Below are positions 29,230-37,503 of a stretch of 64,000 nt of DNA, in pieces. Numbering within the stretch: position 1 is the stretch's first letter; each line of letters begins with the position of its first letter. Origin of the DNA: Nocardioides sp. L-11A (GTDB lineage: Bacteria; Actinomycetota; Actinomycetes; Propionibacteriales; Nocardioidaceae); contig CP124680.1 of assembly GCA_029961745.1 (NCBI GenBank), forward strand, positions 4,216,001-4,280,000, read 5' to 3'. The notes below the pieces were generated by a model, which saw only the letters and a list, made by a program, of their open reading frames with translations, was not told the DNA's origin and searched no databases. A program made the position numbers and the translations under genes.

Positions 29230-31686
29230 CTACAGCTTCTCCACCGGCGCGTAGCGGAGCAGCAGCCGCTTGACGCCGTCGGAGCCGAAGTCGATCGACG
29301 CGACGGACTTCTCCGCGGCGCCCTCGACCGAGACGACGGTGCCGAGGCCGAACGAGTCGTGGGTGACCTTGTCACCGGGGGCGAGGACGGGGATGGGGCG
29401 CGACGGCTTGGACTTGGAGGCGGCGTCGGCGCGGGCGGCGGCGGAGCTGAAGTTGCGACGACCGGCGGCGGTCGGCTGGCCGAAGCGGTTGCCGGCGTAG
29501 TCGCCCGCACCCCCGGGGCCGCCCGAGCGCCCGGAGTCGTACGACGGCCGCGACCAGCGGGTCTGGTCGGCCTCGGTGCGGCGCCAGTCGACGAGGTCGA
29601 CGGGGAGCTCGCCGAGGAAGCGGGAGCCGGGATTCATGGCGGGGGCGCCCCAGGCGGAGCGGACCATGGCGCGCGAGACGTAGAGCCGCTGGCGGGCGCG
29701 GGTGATGCCGACGTACGCCAGCCGTCGCTCCTCCTCGAGCTCCGGGCGGTCGCCGAGGGCGCGCGAGTGCGGGAACACGCCGTCCTCCATGCCGGTGAGG
29801 AAGACGACCGGGAACTCCAGGCCCTTGGCGGTGTGGAGGGTCATCAACGTGACGACGCCCTGGTCCTCGGGGGCGTCCGGGTCGTCGTCCGGCGCATCGG
29901 GGATCTGGTCGGCGTCGGCGACGAGGGCGACCCGCTCGAGGAAGTCGGCGAGACCGGGCTCGAGGATGCCGGCGTCGACGTCGGAGGGGTCGGCCGACGG
30001 GCCGGCGACCGGGTCCTCGGCGAACTCGCGGGCCACGGCGACGAGCTCGGCGAGGTACTCCAGCCGGGTCTCGTCCTGCATGTCGTCGGAGTTCTCGAGG
30101 GTGACGAGGTAGCCGGATCGGTCGAGCACGGTCTCGAGGATCACGTCGGGCCGCTCGCGGGCCTCGACCATCTGCTGCAGCTCCTGCAGCAGCTTCACGA
30201 ACGACTCGATGCTGGTCTGGCTGCGCGTGGCCAGGCCGGGAGCCTCTCCGGCGCGCTGGAGCGCCTCCCAGTAGGTGATCCGCTCCCGCTCGGCGAAGGC
30301 CCCGATGGCGGCCTCGGCCCGCTGGCCGATCCCGCGGCGCGGGGTGTTGACGATGCGGCGCAGGGAGACCTGGTCGTCGGGGTTGACCAGCACCCGCAGG
30401 TAGGCCAGCGCGTCGCGGATCTCCTTGCGGTCGTAGAAGCGGGTCCCGCCGACGACCTTGTAGGGCATGCCGGTGCGGACGAAGATCTCCTCGAACACCC
30501 GGGACTGGGCGTTGGTGCGGTAGAACACCGCCACGTCGGAGGGGCGCAGGCCCAGCTGTCGGTCGTCGGTGAGCCTGTCGATCTCCCCGGAGACGAACCG
30601 CGCCTCGTCGTGCTCGTCGTCGGCGACGTACCCGACGATCTTCTCGCCGTCGCCGGCGTCGGACCACAGCCGCTTGGGCTTGCGGCTCTCGTTGCGCTCG
30701 ATGACCGCGTTGGCCGCGGTGAGGATGGTCTGCGTGGAGCGGTAGTTCTGCTCGAGCAGGACGGTGCGCGCGTCCGGGAAGTCCTTCTCGAAGTCCATGA
30801 TGTTGCGGATGTCGGCGCCCCGGAAGGCGTAGATCGACTGGTCCGCGTCGCCGACGACCATCAGCTCGGCTGGCGGCACCCGGTGGGCGGGCAGCCCGTC
30901 GAGGGTGGTCGGGTCGTGCTCCTCGAGGTCCTGGCCGCAGAGCTGGTGGATGAGGGCGTACTGCGCGTGGTTGGTGTCCTGGTACTCGTCGACCAGGAGG
31001 TGCCGGAACCGCCGCCGGTAGGTCTCGCGGACCTCCGGCTTGAGCTGGAACAGTCGGACCGTCTCCATGATCAGGTCGTCGAAGTCCATCGCGTTGGCCT
31101 CGCGCAGCCGTCGCTGATAGGAGGTGTACGCCGCGGCGTACGTCTCGTCGATCGAGTTCTTGGCCTCGGCCGCGACCTCGTCGGGCTCGCGCAGCTCGTT
31201 CTTCTGGTTGCTGATCCAGTGCAGCACCGGCCCCGGCTGGAACTTGCGGGGGTCGAGGTCGAGGTCGCTGCAGACCAGCTGGATCAGGCGCTTCTGATCA
31301 GCGGTGTCGTAGATCGAGAAGTTCGACTTGAGCCGCTCGTAGCCGAGGTGCTCGACCTCCTTGCGCAAGATCCGCACGCACGCGGAGTGGAACGTGCTCA
31401 CCCACATGATCCGGGCGCGGTTGCCGATCAGCTCGGCCACCCGCTCCTTCATCTCTGCGGCGGCCTTGTTGGTGAAGGTGATCGCCAGGATCGAGCCGGG
31501 GTGCGCCTTGCGCACGGCGATGGTCCACGCGATCCGCCGGGTCAGCACCCGGGTCTTGCCCGAGCCCGCACCGGCGACGACGAGCAGCGGCGCGCCCTCG
31601 TGTCGCACGGCCTCGCGCTGGGGGTCGTTGAGTCCCTCGAGGAGGGCTTCTGCGGTGAGGGCCGGAGGCGTTGCGGAGTCGATCAT
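29230..31686 (-). CDS. pcrA: ATP-dependent DNA helicase PcrA/UvrD1
   Basis: 818-residue superfamily 1A 3'-to-5' helicase for nucleotide excision repair and replication restart. Motifs in order: Q motif LNDPQREAV, Walker A AGAGSGKT (38-45), TFTNKAAAEMKERV, Walker B DEYQDTN, GDADQSIYAFRGAD, QNYRST, TLHTAKGLEFPVVFL and VGITRARQRLYV. The C terminus has a disordered Gly/Ser linker and the Tudor-like GDKVTHDSFGLGTVVSVEG module that contacts RNA polymerase in PcrA. Orthologue of mycobacterial uvrD1, in the same neighbourhood. Confidence 0.96.
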   Translation of the reverse strand: MIDSATPPALTAEALLEGLNDPQREAVRHEGAPLLVVAGAGSGKTRVLTRRIAWTIAVRKAHPGSILAITFTNKAAAEMKERVAELIGNRARIMWVSTFHSACVRILRKEVEHLGYERLKSNFSIYDTADQKRLIQLVCSDLDLDPRKFQPGPVLHWISNQKNELREPDEVAAEAKNSIDETYAAAYTSYQRRLREANAMDFDDLIMETVRLFQLKPEVRETYRRRFRHLLVDEYQDTNHAQYALIHQLCGQDLEEHDPTTLDGLPAHRVPPAELMVVGDADQSIYAFRGADIRNIMDFEKDFPDARTVLLEQNYRSTQTILTAANAVIERNESRKPKRLWSDAGDGEKIVGYVADDEHDEARFVSGEIDRLTDDRQLGLRPSDVAVFYRTNAQSRVFEEIFVRTGMPYKVVGGTRFYDRKEIRDALAYLRVLVNPDDQVSLRRIVNTPRRGIGQRAEAAIGAFAERERITYWEALQRAGEAPGLATRSQTSIESFVKLLQELQQMVEARERPDVILETVLDRSGYLVTLENSDDMQDETRLEYLAELVAVAREFAEDPVAGPSADPSDVDAGILEPGLADFLERVALVADADQIPDAPDDDPDAPEDQGVVTLMTLHTAKGLEFPVVFLTGMEDGVFPHSRALGDRPELEEERRLAYVGITRARQRLYVSRAMVRSAWGAPAMNPGSRFLGELPVDLVDWRRTEADQTRWSRPSYDSGRSGGPGGAGDYAGNRFGQPTAAGRRNFSSAAARADAASKSKPSRPIPVLAPGDKVTHDSFGLGTVVSVEGAAEKSVASIDFGSDGVKRLLLRYAPVEKL

Positions 31687-31740
31687 GCTCCGGCCAGCCT
31701 ACGGCTCCGCTCCGACGGCGTGGCTGGTGGCGTCACGCAC

Positions 31741-31795
31741 CTACCAGAATTGTCGTGAAACGCCGCCGTGCACGACGAATTCGGTAGTTGAACCG
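31741..31795. repeat. Palindromic intergenic repeat, copy 2
   Basis: Right arm 31771-31795 matches the right arm of the element at 905-967 in 24 of 25 bases (shared TTCGGTAGTTGAACCG). The left arm 31741-31757 (CTACCAGAATTGTCGTG) is degenerate, pairing after one-base indels. As in copy 1, it lies between the start of an upstream minus-strand gene (pcrA) and the 3' end of another minus-strand gene (here 12 nt away). Confidence 0.7.
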
Positions 31796-31807
31796 CCGAC
31801 CCCGCGA

Positions 31808-32167
31808 TCAGCTGCTGTGGACCGGCGACCAGAGCACGGCGATGCAGACCTCGGCGATCGCGAGGACCAGCAGACCGGCCCACAGGCCGTTGGGGATCCT
31901 CGCCTTGCGCATGTTGGCCATCACCAGGACCAGGAGCACCAGGCCGATGGCGAGCTTGACGCCCACCTTCGCGTGGTTGACCGGGTCGTCGCCGCCCTCG
32001 AGCACGCCCACGAGCAGCAGCCCGGCGAGGAACGCCGTACCGACGCCGTCGCGCATGACCCCGGTGACCTTCTTGTCGCCGGGGCCGGCCTGCGCCAGCA
32101 GTCCACCGATCAGGGCCGCGAAGCCGAGGATGTGGAGGATGAGCAGGATCAGGCGCAGGGTCTCCAT
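31808..32167 (-). CDS. Small four-helix membrane protein
   Basis: 119 residues, almost entirely hydrophobic: LRLILLILHILGFAALIGGL, FLAGLLLVGVLEG, VGVKLAIGLVLLVLVMANM and GLWAGLLVLAIAEVCIAVLW. The His in the first helix (LHILG) and the conserved K (HAKVGVKL) in helix three resemble small actinobacterial membrane proteins of unknown role. ATG 32167. Separate from the next gene by 30 nt. Confidence 0.7.
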   Translation of the reverse strand: METLRLILLILHILGFAALIGGLLAQAGPGDKKVTGVMRDGVGTAFLAGLLLVGVLEGGDDPVNHAKVGVKLAIGLVLLVLVMANMRKARIPNGLWAGLLVLAIAEVCIAVLWSPVHSS

Positions 32168-32197
32168 GCGCGCACTCTATGCGGTGCGCCCGGCCTT

Positions 32198-33052
32198 TCA
32201 GCGACCGGTCGCCGAGAAGTGCTGATAGTCCTTCAGCGAGCTCCACGACCCGCCCCAGCTCCAGCCGATCCGGGCGAACTCCCGGACCACCAGGTCGCCG
32301 GCGTGGATGATGCCGGGCTGGGTCCGGGCTCGGTCGAGGTACGCCGACGCGCGCTCGGGCAGCACGACGTCGCCCTTGTGGTACGGGTTGAGGAACGGGT
32401 TGACGTCGATCGCCAGGCCGTAGGCGTGGGCCGACCACGAGGTCTGGCCGCGGGCGGCCCGGCAGACCAGCGCGGCGGTGTCGTTGCCGTCGCCGGTCGG
32501 CTCGGCCTCCAGGTCGGCGGTGGTCGGCAGCCGCATCTCCTCGATCGGGTAGCCGGCGGCGAACAGCGCCCGGAACACCGAGACCACGTCGTCGGCCTCC
32601 GCCGCCGCGAGCACCAGCTCGCCGGTGTGCGCCGCGCCGTCGAAGCCGCGGAAGGTGACGGTGACATACGCCAGGTCGGCCAGCCCCACCGGGCATGCCG
32701 GCGACCAGGTCTCCCCCATCCGCTCCCGGATCGCCTCGGTGACCGGGCCGACGTCCGCGTGGAACTCGCCGTCGACGGGCGGCGGCAGCAGGTCCGTCGT
32801 CGGGAACAGCCGGTGCCGCAGCGGCTTCGGGGTCGGCCGGATCTCGCCGTACCCGTCGGGGGTGCGGGGCAGGACGTGGACGCCGAGCTCCCACTCGGAG
32901 TACGCCGGACCGGGGTCGCTCGGGGTGGGCCGCGGACCCGCCGACGGGGGGCTCGACGGGGCGGACGGGTCCGCCGGAGGCTCGGCCGTCGGCCCTTCGG
33001 CGCACCCGGCGAGCAGCAGCGTCGCCGCGAGGAGGGCGGCGACCCGCCTCAC
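32198..33052 (-). CDS. M15-type D-alanyl-D-alanine carboxypeptidase-like lipoprotein
   Basis: 284 residues from GTG 33052, which overlaps the response-regulator stop (GTGA) and gives a clean lipoprotein signal MRRVAALLAATLLLAGC with Cys17. A Pro/Ser linker (about 20-55) leads to a VanY/M15 Zn peptidase domain with SWSAHAYGLAIDVNP (His/Asp ligands) and the terminal DYQHFS His ligand. Expected to trim peptidoglycan stem peptides outside the membrane. Translationally coupled to the two-component system, implying that envelope signals induce it. A GTG at 33076 is possible but spoils the signal peptide. Confidence 0.85.
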   Translation of the reverse strand: MRRVAALLAATLLLAGCAEGPTAEPPADPSAPSSPPSAGPRPTPSDPGPAYSEWELGVHVLPRTPDGYGEIRPTPKPLRHRLFPTTDLLPPPVDGEFHADVGPVTEAIRERMGETWSPACPVGLADLAYVTVTFRGFDGAAHTGELVLAAAEADDVVSVFRALFAAGYPIEEMRLPTTADLEAEPTGDGNDTAALVCRAARGQTSWSAHAYGLAIDVNPFLNPYHKGDVVLPERASAYLDRARTQPGIIHAGDLVVREFARIGWSWGGSWSSLKDYQHFSATGR

Positions 33053-33708
33053 AGCAGCCGGCGGTCCGATGCCCACCGCGTCAGCTCGTGCCGCGAGGAC
33101 AGTTGGAGCTTGCGCAGCACCGAGGACATGTGGGTCTCGACGGTCTTGATGGAGATGAACAGCTCCTTGGCGACCTCCTTGTAGGAGTAGCCGCGGGCGA
33201 TCAGTCGCATCACCTCCCGCTCCCGCTCGGTCAGCCGGTCGAGGTCCTCGTCGACGCTCGCGAGGTCGGCGGAGAGACCCGCGCCGGCGAAGGCGTCGAG
33301 CACGAAGCCGGCCAGCCGCGGCGAGAAGACGGCATCCCCGTCGGCCACCCGTGCGATCGCGTCGACCAGCTCGGGACCGGTGATGGTCTTGGTGACATAG
33401 CCGCGGGCGCCCCCGCGAACCGTGCCGATGACGTCCTCGGCAGCGTCGGAGACCGACAGCGCGAGGAAGCGCACATCGCCGTCCTTGACCCGGCGGATCA
33501 CCTCGACACCGCCCCCGCCGGGCAGGTGCACGTCGAGCAGGACGACGTCGGGCCGGTGCTCCTGCACCGCCGCGACGGCCTCGTCGACGTCGGCGGCCTC
33601 GGCCACGACCTCGACCCGGCCGGCGCCCGTGGCACCGAGCTCGGCACTGACACCGCGGCGGAACATGGCGTGGTCGTCGACGACCACCACGCGCACCGGG
33701 TCACTCAT
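33049..33708 (-). CDS. NarL/LuxR-family response regulator
   Basis: 219 residues. Receiver domain: DDHAMFRRGV, phospho-acceptor Asp59 in VVLLDVHLPGGGG, switch Ser in LALSVSD and Lys in GYVTKTI. Output: C-terminal LuxR helix-turn-helix LTEREREVMRLIARG, then YKEVAKELFISIKTVETHMSS. ATG overlaps the kinase stop by eight bases. Together with the PspC-kinase it resembles LiaRS-type cell-envelope stress systems. Confidence 0.92.
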   Translation of the reverse strand: MSDPVRVVVVDDHAMFRRGVSAELGATGAGRVEVVAEAADVDEAVAAVQEHRPDVVLLDVHLPGGGGVEVIRRVKDGDVRFLALSVSDAAEDVIGTVRGGARGYVTKTITGPELVDAIARVADGDAVFSPRLAGFVLDAFAGAGLSADLASVDEDLDRLTEREREVMRLIARGYSYKEVAKELFISIKTVETHMSSVLRKLQLSSRHELTRWASDRRLL

Positions 33709-35029
33709 GGGTCTCCTTGGTCTTCGACGGGTCGGGAGTGTGGTCGAGGTGCAGCCGGATCTCCGTGCCCTCGCCGGGAGCGGACCGGACCTCGGCCCGG
33801 CCGCCGTGGCGCTCCATGCGGTCGATGATGCTGCGTCGTACGCCGAGCCGGTCCTCCGGGGTGGCGTCCGGGTCGAAGCCGGCGCCGCGGTCGCGCACGA
33901 AGACGTCGATCCCGGCCGCGGTGATCTCGGCGTACACATCGACGCGCGGGACCCCAGCGTGCTTGGCGGCGTTGGTGGTCGCCTCCCGCGCGGCCTGCAC
34001 GATCGGGCGGGCGGACTCGTCGTAGTCGCAGTCGCCGACCGCGACCACGTCGACGGTGATGCCGTAGGCGTCCTCGATCTCGGCGGCGGCGGCCCGCAGC
34101 GCACTGGCCACCGTGGCCTCGTCCATCGACTCGCCGGCGTAGAGCCAGGCCCTCAGGTCGCGCTCCTGGGCGCGCGCGAGGCGGGTGGCGTCGGCGGGAT
34201 TCTTCTGGATCAGGGCCAGGGTCTGCAGCACCGAGTCGTGGAGGTGGGCGGCCACGTCGGCGCGCTCCTGGGTGCGGACCCGCTCCGCCCGCTCGTCACT
34301 GAGCTCGGTGAGCAGCCGGTAGACCAGCGGCCCGAGCACGATCACGAGTCCGCCGAGGGCCAGCAGTACGGCGATGACGGCGTCGCGGGCCACGCTCAGC
34401 GAGCCGTCGCGCAGGGTGAAGAGGACGAGCGCGACCACGACCAGGCCGACGCCGGCCGCGATCCGGGCCCAGGCGGCCCAGCCGCCCCCGCCGAGGAACA
34501 CCCGCACCGGGTCGACCCGGTCGGTCGCGTCGAGCCAGCGCTCGCGCTGCGCCTCGTCGGCCTGCCGCCACAGCAGGGCGACGCCGACCACGGCGATGCC
34601 CAGGGGCCAGACCCACCAGCCGGTGCCGAGGACGGCCTCGGTGGCGAAGATCGCGCCCACGCCGAGGACGGCGAGCGTGACGATCGGGCCGATGTCGGAG
34701 AAGCGCCGGGAGCGGCCGGGGCGGCGGCCGTCGCGCGACGCGCTCGCGAGGCCGGGCGCCAGCAGCTCGGGCGGCGGGCCGGCGGGCAGCAGCGCCCACA
34801 GGGCGGCGTAGGTGAGGACACCGAAGCCGCCGATGACCGTGGTGATGACGAAGGCCGCCCGGACGATCCGGACCGACACACCGAGGTGCGCGGCCAGCCC
34901 GGCGGCGACGCCGCCGATCATCGGGTCGCGCAGGTCGCGCCAGGCCCGCCGGACGTCCCTGGCCGTGCCCGCGTCCTGGGGCGCGGGTGCGCCGGGCGGC
35001 GGCAGCGGAGTGGTCGCGGCGGTGCTCAT
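33701..35029 (-). CDS. PspC-domain sensor histidine kinase
   Basis: 442 residues from ATG 35029 (GGAG five nt upstream). N-terminal PspC domain (about 36-90, DPMIGGVAAGLAAHLGV then ITTVIGGFGVLTYAALWALL), two further pairs of membrane helices, a HisKA_3 dimerisation domain with phospho-acceptor His in ERADVAAHLHDSVLQTLALI (about residue 260), and an HATPase with N-box REATTNAAKHAG and DRGAGFDP. NarL-partner type kinase; it likely senses membrane or wall stress. Divergent from another PspC gene, so the module is self-contained. Confidence 0.9.
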   Translation of the reverse strand: MSTAATTPLPPPGAPAPQDAGTARDVRRAWRDLRDPMIGGVAAGLAAHLGVSVRIVRAAFVITTVIGGFGVLTYAALWALLPAGPPPELLAPGLASASRDGRRPGRSRRFSDIGPIVTLAVLGVGAIFATEAVLGTGWWVWPLGIAVVGVALLWRQADEAQRERWLDATDRVDPVRVFLGGGGWAAWARIAAGVGLVVVALVLFTLRDGSLSVARDAVIAVLLALGGLVIVLGPLVYRLLTELSDERAERVRTQERADVAAHLHDSVLQTLALIQKNPADATRLARAQERDLRAWLYAGESMDEATVASALRAAAAEIEDAYGITVDVVAVGDCDYDESARPIVQAAREATTNAAKHAGVPRVDVYAEITAAGIDVFVRDRGAGFDPDATPEDRLGVRRSIIDRMERHGGRAEVRSAPGEGTEIRLHLDHTPDPSKTKETHE

Positions 35030-35161
35030 GATGGCTCCATCGTCACACAGCGCGAGGCACGCGAGCAGGGGGAAGCACCCTGAGCTGACCCTGATGCCCC
35101 ACCCCGGGGCGGCGGCACGGATCAGGGCTGTCCCCGATGGTCCGGGCCCGGTTGTGCCACC

Positions 35162-36370
35162 ATGCTGGATCACATGAACGCACCGACCGACAGCGAGCGT
35201 CCGGGCCGGGATCCGGAACCGGGCGACCACGGCCCCCGCGTGACCCGCGACGAGGTCCGCGACCTGGCCCGGATCCGCCGCAGCCGCGACGACCGGAAGG
35301 TCGCCGGCGTGGCGGCCGGTGTCGCGCGGCACCTCGACATCGACCCGCTCCTCGTGCGGATCGCCTTCGTGGTGCTCACCTTCTTCGGCGGCGGCGGCCT
35401 CATCCTGTACGGCGTGTGCTGGCTGTTCGTGCCCGAGGAGGGCACCGAGGACACGGTGATCCGCGTCGACGAGGGCGTGCGCACGGCAGCCCTCATCGTC
35501 GGCGGGATCATCACCGTCGCGTCGGTGGTCGGCGACACCGTCGGCGGCCCGGACTTCCCGTGGCCGCTGCTCCTCGCCGGACTCGTGCTGATCGTGGTGC
35601 TGGGCGGCAAGCAGGCGATCAAGCCGAGCGGCCCGACCCATCCCTGGCTACGGGGCGGACCGCCCGTCCCGCCGCCGGACGGCCCTGCCGCGGGCGGCAC
35701 CGGCCACCCGGGGTACTCGGGCTACCCGGGGTACCGCCCCGGTCCCCCGCCCGCGCCGCGCCGGCCGCGCGACCCGCGGCGCCGTGGCCCGCTGCTCTTC
35801 CCGTTCACGCTGGGGCTCGCGGCCCTCGGCGTGGGCATCCTGGTCACCCTCCGCCTCGCGGGCGTCGACATCGAGCCCTCGGCATACCCCGCCACGGTGC
35901 TGGGCGTGACCGGCCTGATGCTCCTCGTCGGCGCGTTCTACGGCCGGGCCGGGGGGCTGATCCTGGTCGGCCTGATCGCCGCGGCCGCCACGGCGGTGAC
36001 GTCGGTGACCGGCAACCTGGCGATGGGGCAGGTCAAGCCGGTGCTGCAGCAGGCCGCCGACCTCGACCGCTCCTACGACCTCGGGGTCGGCGAGATCCTC
36101 ATCGACCTGCGCGACATCCGCGACCTGGATCAGCTCGACGACCAGACCCTCAGCCTCGAGCTCGGTGTCGGCCACATCCTGGTCCTGGTGCCCGAGAACG
36201 GTCTCAACGTCGAGGCCAGGGCGACCATCGACGCCGGCGAGGTCTCCATGTTCGGCAAGACGACGAGCGACGACTTCCGCGGTGACAACGGCACCGTCGC
36301 CGGCGACCCCACCCTGACCATCGACGCCGACCTCGACCTCGGCCAGATCGAGTTCCGGAGCGCAGCATGA
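35162..36370 (+). CDS. PspC-domain membrane protein with LiaF-like C terminus
   Basis: 402 residues. PspC domain at about 38-95 (RSRDDRKVAGVAAGVARHLD, then LLVRIAFVVLTFFGGGG), a second helix pair, a Gly/Pro/Tyr-rich linker (about 165-200), three more helices, and a C-terminal soluble region with VGEILIDLRDIRD and ELGVGHILVLVPENGLNVEARATIDAGEVSMFG, the beta-helix pattern of LiaF/YvqF-type regulators. Likely modulates the neighbouring kinase. No Shine-Dalgarno before ATG 35162 (or 35174): possibly leaderless. Confidence 0.85.
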   Translation: MLDHMNAPTDSERPGRDPEPGDHGPRVTRDEVRDLARIRRSRDDRKVAGVAAGVARHLDIDPLLVRIAFVVLTFFGGGGLILYGVCWLFVPEEGTEDTVIRVDEGVRTAALIVGGIITVASVVGDTVGGPDFPWPLLLAGLVLIVVLGGKQAIKPSGPTHPWLRGGPPVPPPDGPAAGGTGHPGYSGYPGYRPGPPPAPRRPRDPRRRGPLLFPFTLGLAALGVGILVTLRLAGVDIEPSAYPATVLGVTGLMLLVGAFYGRAGGLILVGLIAAAATAVTSVTGNLAMGQVKPVLQQAADLDRSYDLGVGEILIDLRDIRDLDQLDDQTLSLELGVGHILVLVPENGLNVEARATIDAGEVSMFGKTTSDDFRGDNGTVAGDPTLTIDADLDLGQIEFRSAA

Positions 36371-36699
36371 GCCACCCGACGAACGACCACGACGACCCCA
36401 TCGCCGAGTACCCCCGCGAGCAGCCCGCCGCGGACGGCGCCCGCGAGCGCCGTACCGGCTGGCACACGGTCAACACCGGTCATCTGGTCATGGGCGTCGC
36501 CTTCACGGGCCTGGTGGTCGTGTGGGCGCTGGTCACCAGCGACACCGTGGAGCTGGAGGAGGCCGGCTGGCTGATGGGCCTGCCGTGGCTGGTCGCCGGT
36601 GCCGCCGGCCTGCTCGCTTCGGTGCTGCGCGGCCGGCGCCGCGACGACGACGCGGACCAGACCGGCTGGGACGGGCACCAGCTGCGAGGCTGGCAGTGA
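36367..36699 (+). CDS. Small two-helix membrane protein of the PspC operon
   Basis: 110 residues. Acidic N terminus, two hydrophobic helices (about 39-58, HLVMGVAFTGLVVVWALV; about 68-88, WLMGLPWLVAGAAGLLASVL) and a charged Arg/Asp tail. ATG overlaps the PspC stop (ATGA). No family identified; its coupling suggests a part in the same envelope function. Confidence 0.75.
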   Translation: MSHPTNDHDDPIAEYPREQPAADGARERRTGWHTVNTGHLVMGVAFTGLVVVWALVTSDTVELEEAGWLMGLPWLVAGAAGLLASVLRGRRRDDDADQTGWDGHQLRGWQ

Positions 36700-37247
36700 C
36701 GCTGCCCGGCATCCCCAGCCTGACCGGGCTGACCTCACTGGTCGCCCTCGACCACCCGCACCTGGTGGCCCCTCCGGTCGCGGCCGCCCTGGGTGCCTGG
36801 CCGGGCGCGGAGCGGATCGCCGTCGTCGAGATCGATCCCGAGCTGGCCGACACGGCCGCGATGAGCGCGGCGTACGACGTGCCGATGGCCGCCGGCGCCA
36901 ACTGCGTCCTGGTCGCGGGCAAGCGGGAGGGCGAGGAGCGGATCGCCGCGTGCCTGGTGCGCGCCGACACCCGCGCCGACGTCAACCACACCGTGAAACG
37001 ACTCCTCGACGTCCGCAAGCCGTCGTTCCTCCCGCTCGACCGGGCAGTGGCCGAGTCCGGGATGGAGTACGGCGGCATCACGCCGGTCGGGCTGCCTGCC
37101 GGCTGGCGGCTGCTGGTCGATGCGCGGGTCCCGGAGATGGGGTTCGCCGTGATCGGCTCGGGGCTGCGCCGCTCGAAGCTCCTCGTCCCCGGCGACCTGT
37201 TCCCGAGGCTCCCCGGGGCCGAGATCGTGGCGGGCCTGGCCGGCTGA
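36696..37247 (+). CDS. YbaK/EbsC-family protein (aminoacyl-tRNA deacylase-like)
   Basis: 183 residues from GTG 36696, overlapping the previous stop (GTGA). Pattern LDHPHLVAPPV, then VVEIDPELADTAAMSAAYDV, ANCVLVAG and VKRLLDVRKPSFLP (the Lys that in YbaK/ProX folds guides tRNA editing), plus YGGITPVGLPAGWRLLVD, all consistent with the YbaK/aminoacyl-tRNA-synthetase-associated domain. Would hydrolyse mischarged tRNA or a related ester; which amino acid is unknown. Third gene of an overlapping three-gene operon. Confidence 0.75.
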   Translation: MTLPGIPSLTGLTSLVALDHPHLVAPPVAAALGAWPGAERIAVVEIDPELADTAAMSAAYDVPMAAGANCVLVAGKREGEERIAACLVRADTRADVNHTVKRLLDVRKPSFLPLDRAVAESGMEYGGITPVGLPAGWRLLVDARVPEMGFAVIGSGLRRSKLLVPGDLFPRLPGAEIVAGLAG

Positions 37248-37258
37248 CGCCGCCCGTT

Positions 37259-37488
37259 CTTGTAACTAAGGGTTACAGCACGATTTCGGGTGCAACAACG
37301 CCAAGGTAGTAGCAACAACGCCCGGGTAGATGCGCCCGGCGGGCCGGACCCGTCACACGGCCAACGGAATCGGCCACGCCACCTCATGGGCGACCACAGG
37401 GCCCGCGGCCCGGACATCTACCAGGGCGCTGTTGCTACTACCCGGGCGTTGTTGCAGCGAAATTCGCGCTGTAACCCTTAGTTACAAG
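37259..37488. repeat. 230-bp element with 74-bp imperfect inverted terminal arms
   Basis: Arms 37259-37332 and 37415-37488 are reverse complements at 65 of 74 positions; the outermost 20 bases (CTTGTAACTAAGGGTTACAG) are identical. The tip is itself a small palindrome (GTAAC...GTTAC). Each arm contains two tandem 20/21-bp units beginning GCAACAACGCC and ending GGTAG (37292-37311, 37312-37332 and their mirror copies), so four copies in all. The 82-bp centre is GC-rich with further partial pairing. No coding potential, no transposase and no evident target-site duplication. It lies between two convergent genes. Candidate MITE-like or very large folded DNA/RNA element. Confidence 0.85.
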
Positions 37489-37503
37489 CGGCCCGCGCAC
37501 CCC

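Noticed and set aside
37290-37481. Short open frame across the 230-bp inverted repeat
   Set aside because: Overlaps both repeat arms and gives a low-complexity peptide without family resemblance or ribosome-binding site.
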